From: Gordonia sp. UBA5067
Lineage (GTDB): Bacteria > Actinomycetota > Actinomycetes > Mycobacteriales > Mycobacteriaceae
Reading direction: 5' to 3'
Length of the DNA stretch: 64,000 nucleotides
NCBI RefSeq assembly: GCF_002414845.1
Contig: NZ_DIAX01000045.1
Location: 13,138 to 77,137, forward strand
The notes under the pieces were generated by a model. The model searched no databases and had not been told where the DNA came from. It was given only the letters and a program-made list of their open reading frames with translations. The first letter of the stretch is position 1. Every line of letters starts with the position of its first letter. Positions 24,340-32,593 of this stretch are shown in pieces. A program made the position numbers and the translations under genes.

Positions 24340-26337
24340 CTAGCCGGTACGCCGGATGGCCAGTTCGGCGAACACCGCGAGGAGATCGGGGTTGTCCACC
24401 GATGCCGGGTTGACGACGTCGCCGACGTCGGCGCCCTGGAGAAGGCGCTTGACAGGAACTTCGAGCTTCTTTCCGGTACGCGTGTGCGGGACGCCGGGGA
24501 TGGCGATGACCTCGTCGGGGACGTGGCGGGCCGATGCGCGTTCGCGGATGCGGGACTTGATCTGGTCGATCAGCTGCTGGTCGAGTTCGCGGCCGTGCTC
24601 GAGCACGACGAACAGCGGCATCCAGTAGGAGCCGTCGGGCTGTTCGGCACCGATCACCAGTGACTCGGCCACCCCGTCGACGGTGTCGACCGCGGCATAG
24701 ATGTCGGCGCTGCCCATCCGGATCCCGTGCCGGTTCAACGTCGAGTCGGAACGCCCGTGGATGACGACGCTCCCGCGCTCGGTCAGGGTTATCCAGTCGC
24801 CCTGCCGCCACGCAGTCGGGAACATCTCGAAGTAGGCGTTGCGGTACCGCTGCCCGTCGGGGTCGTGCCACAGCTGCACCGGCATGCTCGGCAGCGGTTT
24901 GGTCAGGACAAGCTCGCCGTATTGAATTGGCCCGCTCGCTTCGCTCCCGGCGCCGGGCTGACCGTCTGGCACCGGCTTCCCGTCGGGCCCCCACGCTTCG
25001 ATGGCCGCTCCGAGGCAGCGCACCGATAGCTCGCCGGGCCATGTCGGGACGGTGGGGACACCGGCGATGAAGGCGCTGCACACGTCGGTGCCGCCGGACA
25101 GCGACCACAGTGGGACGTCGGGGAGCTGCGCCGCCTGCCAGCGGTGTACGTCGGGGGAGAGCGGTGAGCCGGTCGAGCCCATCGACCGCAGCGACGCCAG
25201 CGTGCGCGTACCACTGATGGGCACCACGCCCGCCGTCTGGCTGGCCAGCAGGTAGCCGGGGCTGGTGCCGAAGAAGGTGGCCGCATGCCGATCGACGAGA
25301 TCCCACATCGCGGCCGGATCGGGAAAGGACGGCGACCCGTCGTAACAGATCACCGACGCGCCGACGGCCAGGGCGGCGATCTGGGCGTTCCACATCATCC
25401 AGCTCGGCGAGGTGTACCAGAACAGGCGATCGCCGGGGCCCAAGTCCCAGTGCAGTCCAAGTTGCTTGAGCAGCTCGACGAGGATCCCGCCGTGCCCGTG
25501 GACCAATCCCTTGGGGATACCGGTGGTTCCGGACGAGAAGAGGACCCAGAGCGGATGGTCGAAGGGGACGCGGACGGGGGCAAAGGCGGCCGGTTCGGCG
25601 ACCGCGTCGGCCCAGCTCATCCCGAGGCCATCGCCGTCGAATCCGGTGCGCGGCACGACGATCGTGGTGGTCACGCTCGGCAAGCCGGCGCGCAACCGGG
25701 ACACATCGTCGCGGCGGTCATGGGTGCGGCCGTTGAAGTGATAGCCGGTGGCGGTGATCAGTACCTTCGGCTCGAGCTGACCGAACCGGTCGATCGCCGC
25801 GTCGGCGACGTAGTCCTGCCCGACGCCGGACCAGATTGCGCCCAGCGACGCGGTGGCGGCGAGGGCGACGATGGTCTCCGCGATGTGCGGCAGATAGCCG
25901 GCGACGACATCGCCCCGTGCCACCCCAGCCTTGGCGAGGGTGGCGGCCAGCGACCCGGCCTCGTCGCGCAGGCGCTGGCGGGTCCAGGTGGTGGATGCGC
26001 CGGACTCGTCGGTGGCGATCACCGCGACATCGTCAGGCTCGCCCGGCTGCAGGAGGAACTCGGCGAAGTTCACCGTCGCGCCGGAGAACCACTGCGCGCC
26101 GGGCATGGTGGCGTCGGCCAGCACGCTGTCATAGCTACTCACCGCATCGAGGCCGAAGAAACTCCAGATCGCGCCCCAGAAGCCTTCAAGGTCGGAAACC
26201 GACCACTCCCACAAAGCTGCGTAGTCGTCGGAACCTCGGCCGGTGAAGGCGGCGAAATCGGTGATTCGGGCCCGGGCGACCCGATCAGCGTCGGGGGTCC
26301 ACAACGGCTCAACAGATTCACTGCGCATGTCCGACAT
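24340..26337 (-). CDS. aacS: Acetoacetyl-CoA synthetase
   Basis: Acetoacetate-CoA ligase (EC 6.2.1.16), 665 residues, typical family length. Motifs: WVLFSSGTTGIPKGLVHGHGG near residue 270, WYTSPSWMMWNAQIA, SLSGGTDVCSAF, GDWITLTERGSVVIHGRSDSTLNRHGIRMGSADIY, and the C-terminal Lys in PHTRTGKKLEVPVKRLL. Lies 56 bp downstream of ipdC on the same strand but is separated by a near-perfect 18-bp palindrome, so it probably has separate control. Could capture acetoacetate from steroid or leucine breakdown; that link is inference. ATG 26337 is used; ATG 26328 is an alternative. Confidence 0.9.
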   Translation of the reverse strand: MSDMRSESVEPLWTPDADRVARARITDFAAFTGRGSDDYAALWEWSVSDLEGFWGAIWSFFGLDAVSSYDSVLADATMPGAQWFSGATVNFAEFLLQPGEPDDVAVIATDESGASTTWTRQRLRDEAGSLAATLAKAGVARGDVVAGYLPHIAETIVALAATASLGAIWSGVGQDYVADAAIDRFGQLEPKVLITATGYHFNGRTHDRRDDVSRLRAGLPSVTTTIVVPRTGFDGDGLGMSWADAVAEPAAFAPVRVPFDHPLWVLFSSGTTGIPKGLVHGHGGILVELLKQLGLHWDLGPGDRLFWYTSPSWMMWNAQIAALAVGASVICYDGSPSFPDPAAMWDLVDRHAATFFGTSPGYLLASQTAGVVPISGTRTLASLRSMGSTGSPLSPDVHRWQAAQLPDVPLWSLSGGTDVCSAFIAGVPTVPTWPGELSVRCLGAAIEAWGPDGKPVPDGQPGAGSEASGPIQYGELVLTKPLPSMPVQLWHDPDGQRYRNAYFEMFPTAWRQGDWITLTERGSVVIHGRSDSTLNRHGIRMGSADIYAAVDTVDGVAESLVIGAEQPDGSYWMPLFVVLEHGRELDQQLIDQIKSRIRERASARHVPDEVIAIPGVPHTRTGKKLEVPVKRLLQGADVGDVVNPASVDNPDLLAVFAELAIRRTG

Positions 26338-26354
26338 TATCGCTGAAGGGGCAT

Positions 26355-26372
26355 TTAGTTACTAGTGACTAA
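26355..26372. promoter_or_regulatory. 18-bp palindromic operator upstream of aacS
   Basis: TTAGTTACTAGTGACTAA reads as TTAGTyACTAGTrACTAA: a palindrome in which only one base pair is off symmetry. It begins 17 bp upstream of the aacS ATG. It does not fit the KstR or KstR2 consensus, so a different, probably TetR-family, regulator is implied. No such regulator gene lies adjacent. Confidence 0.6.
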
Positions 26373-26393
26373 CTGAGATTTCGACGCGGTTTG

Positions 26394-27479
26394 CTAGATG
26401 TAGGTGCGCAGCGCCGCCAGCCGAGCATGTGCCGTCGTCATTATCGATTCGATCAACTCGGCGCAGGACGGCAAATCATCGATCATTCCGACCACCTGCC
26501 CAGACGCCAGCACGCCGGCCTCGGTATTGCCCTCGACGAGCCCGGCCTTCAGGAGCATCGGGGTGTTGCCGGCCATGATGATCTGCTGCCAGGAGCGCTC
26601 ACCGGACTTCTTCATCGACCGGCCGTCGCGCAGCATGGTCGTCCAGCGCATGCCGGTCATCTGCTTGAACTCGTTGGCGTTGCGCGCCGCGGCCGTCAGG
26701 GCACGCACGCGCGAGCCACTCTCCAAGGCCTCCACCAGTTCGGTGCGCAGCACCCGGTGCGGCATGCCGTCGACCTTCGTCGACACGACCGTGTCGCTCA
26801 GTCCGCGCTGCAGGTACTCCTGCTTGACCGAATCGGGCACGACCGAATCCGACGTCAGCAAGAAACGGGTGCCCATCGCAACGCCTTCGGCGCCGTAGGC
26901 CAGTGCGGCGACCAGGCCGCGTCCGTCGAAGAATCCGCCGGCTGCGACGACGGGAATCGACGTCACGCCGTTGTCGTCGGCGAGCGCATCGATCACCGAC
27001 GGCAGCAGCAGCGTCGTGGCGACCGGGCCGGTGTGTCCGCCGCCCTCGCCACCCTGCACGATGACTGCGTCGGCGCCCCAGGAGGCGACTTTCACCGCAT
27101 GCTTGGCGGCCCCGATCGACGGGATGACGACGACGCCGTGGTCCTTGAGCTTGGCGATCAGCTCGGGCTTGGGGGCCAGCGCGAAGGAGGCGACCTTGAC
27201 GCCCTCGCGGATGAGCAGGTCGATCCGTTCCGGCGCGTCGGTCGCGTCGGCGCGCATATTCACCCCGAAAGGCTTGTCGGTCAACGACTTCGTCTTGACG
27301 ATGGCCGCCTCGAGTTCGGCAAAGGTCATCGTCGCCGAGGCGAGGATGCCCAGGCCGCCGGCGTTGGCTGTCGCGGAGGTCAGCGCGGGGCCCGATACCC
27401 AACCCATCCCGGTCTGCACGATCGGGTACTTGACTCCGACCAGCTCGGTGAACCGGGTGGCCAGGGTCGGCGCACTCAC
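26394..27479 (-). CDS. ipdC: Flavin-dependent reductase IpdC (nitronate-monooxygenase fold)
   Basis: A 361-residue TIM-barrel flavoprotein of the NPD family, homologous to Rv3553. Visible: YPIVQTGMGWVSGPAL at the N-terminus, AGGLGILASATM, IVQGGEGGGHTGPVATTLLLP near residue 145 (FMN phosphate region) and VVAAGGFFDGRGLVAALAYGAEGVAMGTRFL. In the steroid pathway IpdC acts on the ring-opened product of IpdAB. GTG 27479 overlaps the ipdB stop (GTGA), the last of four coupled genes echA20-ipdA-ipdB-ipdC. Confidence 0.9.
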   Translation of the reverse strand: MSAPTLATRFTELVGVKYPIVQTGMGWVSGPALTSATANAGGLGILASATMTFAELEAAIVKTKSLTDKPFGVNMRADATDAPERIDLLIREGVKVASFALAPKPELIAKLKDHGVVVIPSIGAAKHAVKVASWGADAVIVQGGEGGGHTGPVATTLLLPSVIDALADDNGVTSIPVVAAGGFFDGRGLVAALAYGAEGVAMGTRFLLTSDSVVPDSVKQEYLQRGLSDTVVSTKVDGMPHRVLRTELVEALESGSRVRALTAAARNANEFKQMTGMRWTTMLRDGRSMKKSGERSWQQIIMAGNTPMLLKAGLVEGNTEAGVLASGQVVGMIDDLPSCAELIESIMTTAHARLAALRTYI

Positions 27480-28237
27480 GACTTCACCTCTCGGTTGCGA
27501 ACGCCCTTGGGGTCCAGCACCTCTCGGATGATCCGTAGCTGCTCGGCGGTCGGTGTCGCGGTGGTCGGTGCGTCGGCGAGCCCGTCGATCTCGAAGGTCG
27601 TGTTCTCGGCCACCTCGTCGGCGGTCACGCCGGGGTGCAGCGACAATGCGCGCATCGAGTGGTCGGGGCCACTGAAGCCGAACACCCCGAGATTGGTGAC
27701 GACGCGGTGGATGTTGAGGTGGTCGAAGGCCGGGTTGGCCGGGTCGACCTTGTCGAAGCCGACGCCGGACACGATGTCGACAGCGTCGACGAACACCCGC
27801 GCCGAATGGCGGGGCACCCAGTAGCTCGTCGGGTGGTTGATCGTGTTGCCGGGGGCGCCGCGCACACCGAACATCTGACGGGTCGGATGCTGCAGCGGAC
27901 CGAAGGCCGACAGGTTCTGGTTGCCGAACCGGTCGATCTGGTTGGCGCCCATCACGACGTGGCGACGGCCCGACGCGACGACGTCGAACACCCGGCGAAA
28001 CGGCATCCAGCCTTCGATCGGACCAGGCCTGCCGATGGCGGGAGTGTCGGCGAAGATGAGTGCCTCGCCGTCGGTGATCAGCAGGTCGGGCTCGGTGGTG
28101 AGGCGGGCCAGTCGGGCGCCGAGCAGCGGGGTGGGGGCCATGGGGGAGGCCATGATCTCGCCGGCACCGGTGAAGATGTCGGCGCAGGCGGCCACGCAGT
28201 ATTCGGCGCGGGTGATATCGGTACCGTCGGTGCTCAC
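27476..28237 (-). CDS. ipdB: Ring C hydrolase (COCHEA-CoA hydrolase) beta subunit
   Basis: A 253-residue class I CoA-transferase-fold protein, homologous to Rv3552. With IpdA it forms a heteromer that hydrolyses the last steroid ring instead of transferring CoA. Features: CVAACADIFTGAGEIMASPMAPTPLLGARLA, LLITDGEALIF, GANQIDRFGNQNLSAFG, and RGAPGNTINHPTSYWVP. The usual CoA-transferase catalytic glutamate motif (ExG) is not evident, as expected for IpdAB. GTG 28237 overlaps the ipdA stop (GTGA); upstream in-frame extension would repeat the end of ipdA. Confidence 0.9.
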   Translation of the reverse strand: MSTDGTDITRAEYCVAACADIFTGAGEIMASPMAPTPLLGARLARLTTEPDLLITDGEALIFADTPAIGRPGPIEGWMPFRRVFDVVASGRRHVVMGANQIDRFGNQNLSAFGPLQHPTRQMFGVRGAPGNTINHPTSYWVPRHSARVFVDAVDIVSGVGFDKVDPANPAFDHLNIHRVVTNLGVFGFSGPDHSMRALSLHPGVTADEVAENTTFEIDGLADAPTTATPTAEQLRIIREVLDPKGVRNREVKS

Positions 28238-29124
28238 TTGTTGTCCTCCTGCTGCGCCTGCCACGCGGAAACCTCGCGCTGGTAAGTCTGCTCGTCGACG
28301 TCGAGGAAGCGATGCTTGAACGCTGCCCACGTCTGCTCGTCGCCGGCCTGCTCGACGTAGAACCGCTGGAATGCCTCGTCGCGGCCGTAGGAGCCGCTGA
28401 AGGTGAAGTGGGCGCCGCCCGGCGTGTGGATCACGCGGTCGACGTTCATCCGGTTGATCAGCAGCCGCTCGCGCTCGACGGAGCCGACCAATTCCTCGGT
28501 CGACACAACCTCGTCGGCCTCGAGGTAGCGACGGTCGGCCGCGGCGAGGAACAGATCGTCGAAATACGGGTCGATGCCGGTGTAGGCGGCGTTGCCGTGC
28601 GCGTCGGCGCGGTCGAGGTGCACGAACGCCGCGTCCAGGCGCAGTGCGGGCATCGCGATGAGCGTCTGGGTGCGGCCGTCACTATCTGCATATGGGGAGA
28701 CGACGGTCTTCAGCTCGCCATCCCAGAAATTCGGCACGTCCGAGCCGAGGCCGGCGCGAATCGGCAGGAAGGGCAGACGGGCCGCGGCGGCCTCCAGGCC
28801 GCATTTGATCATGCCCTCGTCCATCTCGCGCACGGTGATTGCGCCGGCGGTGCGCGCCTTGGCGAACCACGGATCGTAGAACGGCGCGGAGTCCAGCGAC
28901 ACGAAGCCGTAGTAGGCCTTGGCCACCTTCCCGGCCTCGCAGAGCAGGCCGAGATCGGGGCCGCCGTAGGTCACCACGGTGAGATCCTTGACGTCGGAGC
29001 GAGCCAGCGCCCGCACCAGGGCCATCGGCTTGCGCCGCGAACCCCAGCCGCCGATGCCGATGGTCATCCCATCGCGCACCTCGGCGATCACGGCGTCAAG
29101 CGTCGAAGTCTTGTCCGTTGCCAT
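28234..29124 (-). CDS. ipdA: Ring C hydrolase (COCHEA-CoA hydrolase) alpha subunit
   Basis: A 296-residue CoA-transferase-fold alpha subunit, homologous to Rv3551. Features: DGMTIGIGGWGSRRKPMALV near residue 19 (the Gly-rich oxyanion loop), LTVVTYGGPDLGLL, TVREMDEGMIKCGLEAAAARLPFLPIRAGLGSDV. The acidic residues Glu100/Glu103 lie where the catalytic Glu of characterised IpdA is expected (assignment not aligned). ATG 29124 overlaps the echA20 stop (TGATG) and is preceded by AAAGGAG; a GTG one codon upstream is an alternative. Confidence 0.9.
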   Translation of the reverse strand: MATDKTSTLDAVIAEVRDGMTIGIGGWGSRRKPMALVRALARSDVKDLTVVTYGGPDLGLLCEAGKVAKAYYGFVSLDSAPFYDPWFAKARTAGAITVREMDEGMIKCGLEAAAARLPFLPIRAGLGSDVPNFWDGELKTVVSPYADSDGRTQTLIAMPALRLDAAFVHLDRADAHGNAAYTGIDPYFDDLFLAAADRRYLEADEVVSTEELVGSVERERLLINRMNVDRVIHTPGGAHFTFSGSYGRDEAFQRFYVEQAGDEQTWAAFKHRFLDVDEQTYQREVSAWQAQQEDNK

Positions 29125-29906
29125 CACTTTGCTCCTTTCGCTGACGATCCACTGTCGGCGACGAAGGCGTCACGATGTTCGTCGGCGACGCCGGCCAGGT
29201 TCAGCTCGTAGGTGTAGCGCTGCTCGAGCAGGTAGCTGTTCTTCACGTCGATCGGGTCGATGCCGTTGATCGCCGCCTTCGCGGCGCGGATGACGCGGGT
29301 GTCCTTGTCGGCGATCTTCCGGGCGACGTCGAGGGCCGCCTCGAGGAGTTCCGCGCGCGGGACGACGCGGTAGACCGAGCCGAACTGGTGGAGCTGCTGG
29401 GCGGTCGCATTCTGTGCGGTGTAGTAGAGCGTGCGCATCATGTGTTGCGGTACCAGCCGGGCGAGGTGCGTGGCCGCGCCGAGGGCACCGCGGTCAACCT
29501 CGGGCAGGCCGAACACCGCGTCGTCGGAGGCGACGATGACATCGGCATTGCCGACCAGCCCGATGCCGCCGCCCACGCAGAAGCCGTTGACGGCGACGAC
29601 GACGGGTACCGCGCAGTCGTAGACGGCGGAGAAGGCGGCCGCGCAGCCCTGGTTGGCGGCGATGAGCGCGCCGAATCCGCTGGTGGCCTGCATCTCCTTG
29701 ATGTCGACCCCGGCGTTGAAGCCGCGGCCTTCGGCGCGCAGGATCACGACGCTGGTGGTCGGGTCCGCGCCGGCGGCGAGAATCGTGTCGGCCAGTTCGA
29801 ACCAGGCTGCACTGGGCAGGGCGTTGACCGGTGGGAAGTCGACGGTGACGGTGACGATCCCGGCGTCGTGGGACCCCGGTTCACCGCGGGTGGTCGTGAT
29901 GGGCAC
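29124..29906 (-). CDS. echA20: Enoyl-CoA hydratase-family ring D hydrolase
   Basis: Crotonase-fold protein of 260 residues, homologous to Rv3550, which opens ring D of the HIP-derived CoA ester. Features: oxyanion residues in GRGFNAGVDIKEM near residue 60 and AVNGFCVGGGIGLVGNADVIVAS near 105; EVDRGALGAATHLARLVP. GTG 29906 is preceded by GAGGAG and gives a normal N-terminus (MPITTTRGEPG); the longer frame would begin inside the operator. First gene of echA20-ipdA-ipdB-ipdC; divergent from an SDR with a KstR2-like operator between. Confidence 0.9.
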   Translation of the reverse strand: MPITTTRGEPGSHDAGIVTVTVDFPPVNALPSAAWFELADTILAAGADPTTSVVILRAEGRGFNAGVDIKEMQATSGFGALIAANQGCAAAFSAVYDCAVPVVVAVNGFCVGGGIGLVGNADVIVASDDAVFGLPEVDRGALGAATHLARLVPQHMMRTLYYTAQNATAQQLHQFGSVYRVVPRAELLEAALDVARKIADKDTRVIRAAKAAINGIDPIDVKNSYLLEQRYTYELNLAGVADEHRDAFVADSGSSAKGAK

Positions 29907-29950
29907 GAGAAGCTCCTCGTCGTTGCGTCGATGCGTTGCTCGCGAAAGCG

Positions 29951-29970
29951 AACCAAGCAAATGCTTGGTT
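29951..29970. promoter_or_regulatory. KstR2-like operator, extended palindrome
   Basis: AACCAAGCA-AA-TGCTTGGTT is a perfect 20-base palindrome. It contains AGCAAATGCTTGGT at 29956-29969, the same 14-mer as at 15340. It lies between divergent echA20 and the SDR gene at 29990. Confidence 0.8.
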
Positions 29971-29976
29971 GTTTGG

Positions 29977-29982
29977 TAGAGT
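29977..29982 (+). promoter_or_regulatory. -10 box (TAGAGT) for leaderless SDR gene
   Basis: TAGAGT fits TANNNT and is 7 bases before ATG 29990. The palindromic operator occupies its spacer/-35 region, so repressor binding would block RNA polymerase. Confidence 0.6.
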
Positions 29983-29989
29983 AGCACTC

Positions 29990-30784
29990 ATGTCTGCAGA
30001 GCGTCATACCCCTTCCGGCGTCGACTTGGGTCTTGCCGGTGCGGTCGTCTTGATCACCGGCGGCGCGCGTGGTGTCGGCGCGGGAATTGCCGGCGTGCTC
30101 AACGGGCTCGGCGCAGTCCCCGTCATCTGCGGGCGCACTGCGCCAGATCCGAACGAGTCCGGCTTCGACTTCCACCCCTGCGATGTCCGCGACTCCGGCG
30201 CCGTGTCTGCGATGATCGCGGCCATCGTCGCCAAGCACGGCCGGATCCACGGCGTGGTGAACAATGCCGGTGGATCACCGTTCGCATTGGCCGCGGATGC
30301 TTCGGACAACTTCGCGCGCAAGATCGTCGAGTTGAACCTGGTTGCCCCGCTGGTCGTTGCTCGTGCCGCGCACGCCGTGATGTCGACGCAACCCGGCGGC
30401 GGTGCCATCGTCAACGTGTCCAGTGTCAGCGGGCACCGACCGTCGCCGGGCACCTCGGCATATGGTGCTGCGAAGGCCGGACTCGACAACCTCACGCAGA
30501 GTCTGGCTGTCGAGTGGGCGCCTGCGGTGCGGATCAACTCGGTGGTCTGCGGGCCGGTGCAGACCGAACTCTCCCATCTGCACTACGGCGACGACGACGG
30601 GATTGCGGCCGTCGGCAAGACGATTCCGATGGGGCGACTCGCTTCGCCCGCCGACATCGGGAACGCCGTCGCCTTCCTGCTGTCCCCGCTGGCCGCCTAC
30701 GTCACCGGGTCGGCGCTGACCGTCCACGGCGGTGGCGAGAAGCCCGCCTTCCTCGCTGCCGGCAACGCCGACAACCGCGTTTGA
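29990..30784 (+). CDS. Short-chain dehydrogenase (Rv3549c-like)
   Basis: SDR of 264 residues. Cofactor site LITGGARGVGAGIAG near residue 17, VVNNAGGSP, catalytic Ser/Tyr/Lys in NVSSVSGHRPSPGTSAYGAAKAGL, and PMGRLASPADIGNAVAFLLSP near the C-terminus. Position next to echA20 matches Rv3549c in the KstR2 regulon; exact substrate not established. Leaderless ATG 29990. Followed after 34 bp by a second SDR, likely co-transcribed. Confidence 0.85.
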   Translation: MSAERHTPSGVDLGLAGAVVLITGGARGVGAGIAGVLNGLGAVPVICGRTAPDPNESGFDFHPCDVRDSGAVSAMIAAIVAKHGRIHGVVNNAGGSPFALAADASDNFARKIVELNLVAPLVVARAAHAVMSTQPGGGAIVNVSSVSGHRPSPGTSAYGAAKAGLDNLTQSLAVEWAPAVRINSVVCGPVQTELSHLHYGDDDGIAAVGKTIPMGRLASPADIGNAVAFLLSPLAAYVTGSALTVHGGGEKPAFLAAGNADNRV

Positions 30785-30818
30785 CCAACCCCATCTCTCG
30801 TCGAATCAAGGAGCATCC

Positions 30819-31712
30819 ATGTCTGACCTGCTGAGCACCGACCGCGTCGTCATCGTCACCGGCGCGGGCCAGGGCATCGGCCGCGCCCATGCGCTGGCCT
30901 TCGCCGCCGACGGGGCCGCCGTCGTGGTGAACGACTTCAATGCCGACGCTGCGCAGGCGGTCGTCGACGAGATCGTTGCCGGCGGCGGCAACGCCGTCGC
31001 CGACGGCGCGGACGTCGCCGACTGGACGGCCGGTGCCGAGTTGGTGGCTACCGCGATTCGCGAATTCGGCGGGCTGGACACCGTGGTCAACAATGCCGGA
31101 TTCCTGCGCGACCGGATGCTGGTGTCGCTGTCCGAAGACGAGTGGGACGCGGTCGTCCGGGTTCACCTCAAAGGGCACTTCGTCGTCTTGCGCCACGCCG
31201 CTGACTATTGGCGCGCGCAGTCCAAGGCCGGCGCGCAGCGTGCCGCTCGCGTCGTCAACACGTCGTCGGGAGCGGGCCTGTTCGGGTCGGTCGGGCAGGG
31301 CAACTACGCCGCGGCGAAGGCGGCGATCGCCGAGCTGACCATCCAGGCGGCCGCGGAGTTGGGCGGCTACGGTATCGCCGTGAACGCGATCGCCCCGGCC
31401 GCGCGCACCCAGATGACGATGGGTGCCGGCGAGGCGATGGCCGCGCAGATGGCGCCGCCGGCCGACGGCTCCTTCGACGCGATGGACCCGGCCAACATCT
31501 CCCCGCTGGTCGTGTGGCTCGGTTCGGCTGCTGCCGACGTGACCGGCCGCGTCTTCGAGGTCGAGGGCGGGACGATTACCCTCCTCGACGCCTGGCAGCG
31601 GGCCGCGTCACGCGACAAGGGCGCCCGGTGGGAGCCCGCCGAGGTGGGCGCCGTCGTCGACACGCTCGTCGCCGAGTCGCCGGCGCCCGTCCCGGTCTAC
31701 GGCGCTCGTTAG
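30819..31712 (+). CDS. Short-chain dehydrogenase (Rv3548c-like, 17beta-HSD4 type)
   Basis: SDR of 297 residues resembling the dehydrogenase part of multifunctional peroxisomal enzyme type 2. Cofactor site VTGAGQGIGRAHALAFA near residue 13, VVNNAGFLRDRMLVSLSEDEWDAVVRVHLKGHF, catalytic Tyr/Lys in GNYAAAKAAIAEL. Likely oxidises a 3-hydroxyacyl-CoA in steroid degradation. ATG 30819 follows AAGGAG. Paralogue of the SDR at 53545; same extended C-terminal region. Confidence 0.85.
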   Translation: MSDLLSTDRVVIVTGAGQGIGRAHALAFAADGAAVVVNDFNADAAQAVVDEIVAGGGNAVADGADVADWTAGAELVATAIREFGGLDTVVNNAGFLRDRMLVSLSEDEWDAVVRVHLKGHFVVLRHAADYWRAQSKAGAQRAARVVNTSSGAGLFGSVGQGNYAAAKAAIAELTIQAAAELGGYGIAVNAIAPAARTQMTMGAGEAMAAQMAPPADGSFDAMDPANISPLVVWLGSAAADVTGRVFEVEGGTITLLDAWQRAASRDKGARWEPAEVGAVVDTLVAESPAPVPVYGAR

Positions 31713-31721
31713 GGCGAATAT

Positions 31722-31773
31722 CGAAAGTGCCGGGATTCCGTCGCCAGGTAGACGATGAACCCCGGCACTTTCG
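31722..31773. terminator. Inverted repeat between convergent genes (bidirectional terminator)
   Basis: Perfect 13-bp arms (cgaaagtgccggg at 31722-31734 and cccggcactttcg at 31761-31773) flank 26 bases. It lies between the SDR stop (31712) and the GNAT gene stop (31785), so it could end both transcripts. Confidence 0.6.
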
Positions 31774-31784
31774 CCGTCTGTGGG

Positions 31785-32444
31785 CTACGCGCCGCTGGGC
31801 CCGCGGACGACCATCGGGACACCGGGGAAGTAGGCCGCCATTTCTGAGCGCGACTTGCGCAGGGTGGCCATGCCATAGCCCTGCTTGCGGCGATCTGGGG
31901 TGATCCAGATGCGCACATCCACCTCGCCATCGTGCAACTCGGCCATGACCAGGCCAACCTTGGCGCTCTGCTCGGTCGCGACCAGCCAGACGGCCTCCTC
32001 GTCGTCGACGCGGTGGGCGGCGGCGGCGATTTCGGTGTCCAGGTCGCCGGCCGGGGCACCCGAACCATCGCCGGCGATCCCCTGTTCATCGGTGCGGACC
32101 TTGAACAGGTCGGCATCACTGTCCGGTGAGAACGGGCGCAGGTCGAGGGTGTCGCCGCTGGACGCGGGGCGCTCGGCGAGGGTGAAGGTCAGGGCTGAGT
32201 TGAGGTCGTCGAGTTCGGCCTGGTTGCGGCGGCGCTGGTCTTTGGTGAGTTGGTAGAAGGACATCCCGAGTACGGCTTCGGCGCCGAGCTTCGACTTGCC
32301 GAGCAGGGTCGCGATGGCGTCGACGGCGGCGGCACGGTTCTCGGCGTCGACGACAGCGTCGAGAACTTCGTGACGACGCTCGAGCGCGGTGATGAGCGCG
32401 TCGGTGATGTCGCGGCGGGCGGTGGTCTGGTCCAGATCGGTCAT
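31785..32444 (-). CDS. GNAT acetyltransferase with a GyrA-like helical N-terminus
   Basis: A 219-residue protein. The C-terminal part (about 125-219) has a GNAT pattern: EEAVWLVATEQSAKVGLVMAEL, then VDVRIWITPDRRKQGYGMATLRKSR with the R/Q-x-x-G-x-G/A acetyl-CoA loop (RRKQGYGMA). The N-terminal 95 residues are helical and look like the tail helices of DNA gyrase/topoisomerase IV subunit A (ALERRHEVLDAVVDAENR... GAEAVLGMSFYQLTKDQRRR). This combination is unusual. ATG 32444 is 7 bases after TACGAT on the minus strand, so leaderless. Substrate unknown. Confidence 0.65.
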   Translation of the reverse strand: MTDLDQTTARRDITDALITALERRHEVLDAVVDAENRAAAVDAIATLLGKSKLGAEAVLGMSFYQLTKDQRRRNQAELDDLNSALTFTLAERPASSGDTLDLRPFSPDSDADLFKVRTDEQGIAGDGSGAPAGDLDTEIAAAAHRVDDEEAVWLVATEQSAKVGLVMAELHDGEVDVRIWITPDRRKQGYGMATLRKSRSEMAAYFPGVPMVVRGPSGA

Positions 32445-32451
32445 GTTGCCG

Positions 32452-32457
32452 ATCGTA
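32452..32457 (-). promoter_or_regulatory. -10 box (TACGAT) for leaderless GNAT gene
   Basis: TACGAT on the minus strand, 7 bases upstream of ATG 32444, fits TANNNT. Confidence 0.5.
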
Positions 32458-32514
32458 GTGCCGGAACGTTGTTACTGGTGAGTCTACTGAGGAGTAGCTT
32501 TCAAGACACAGAGA

Positions 32515-32528
32515 TGTAACACGTTCCA
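32515..32528. promoter_or_regulatory. KstR-like operator (consensus match)
   Basis: TGTAACACGTTCCA fits the KstR consensus TnnAACnnGTTnnA fully. Lies 70 bp upstream of the GNAT gene and 90 bp upstream of the ligase gene at 32618; which it serves is uncertain. Confidence 0.75.
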
Positions 32529-32593
32529 GGTCGCAATCACGCACCGTACACCCGTGGTGAACAGCGAATAATAGCTGTGTGCTGTCCCAGAAC

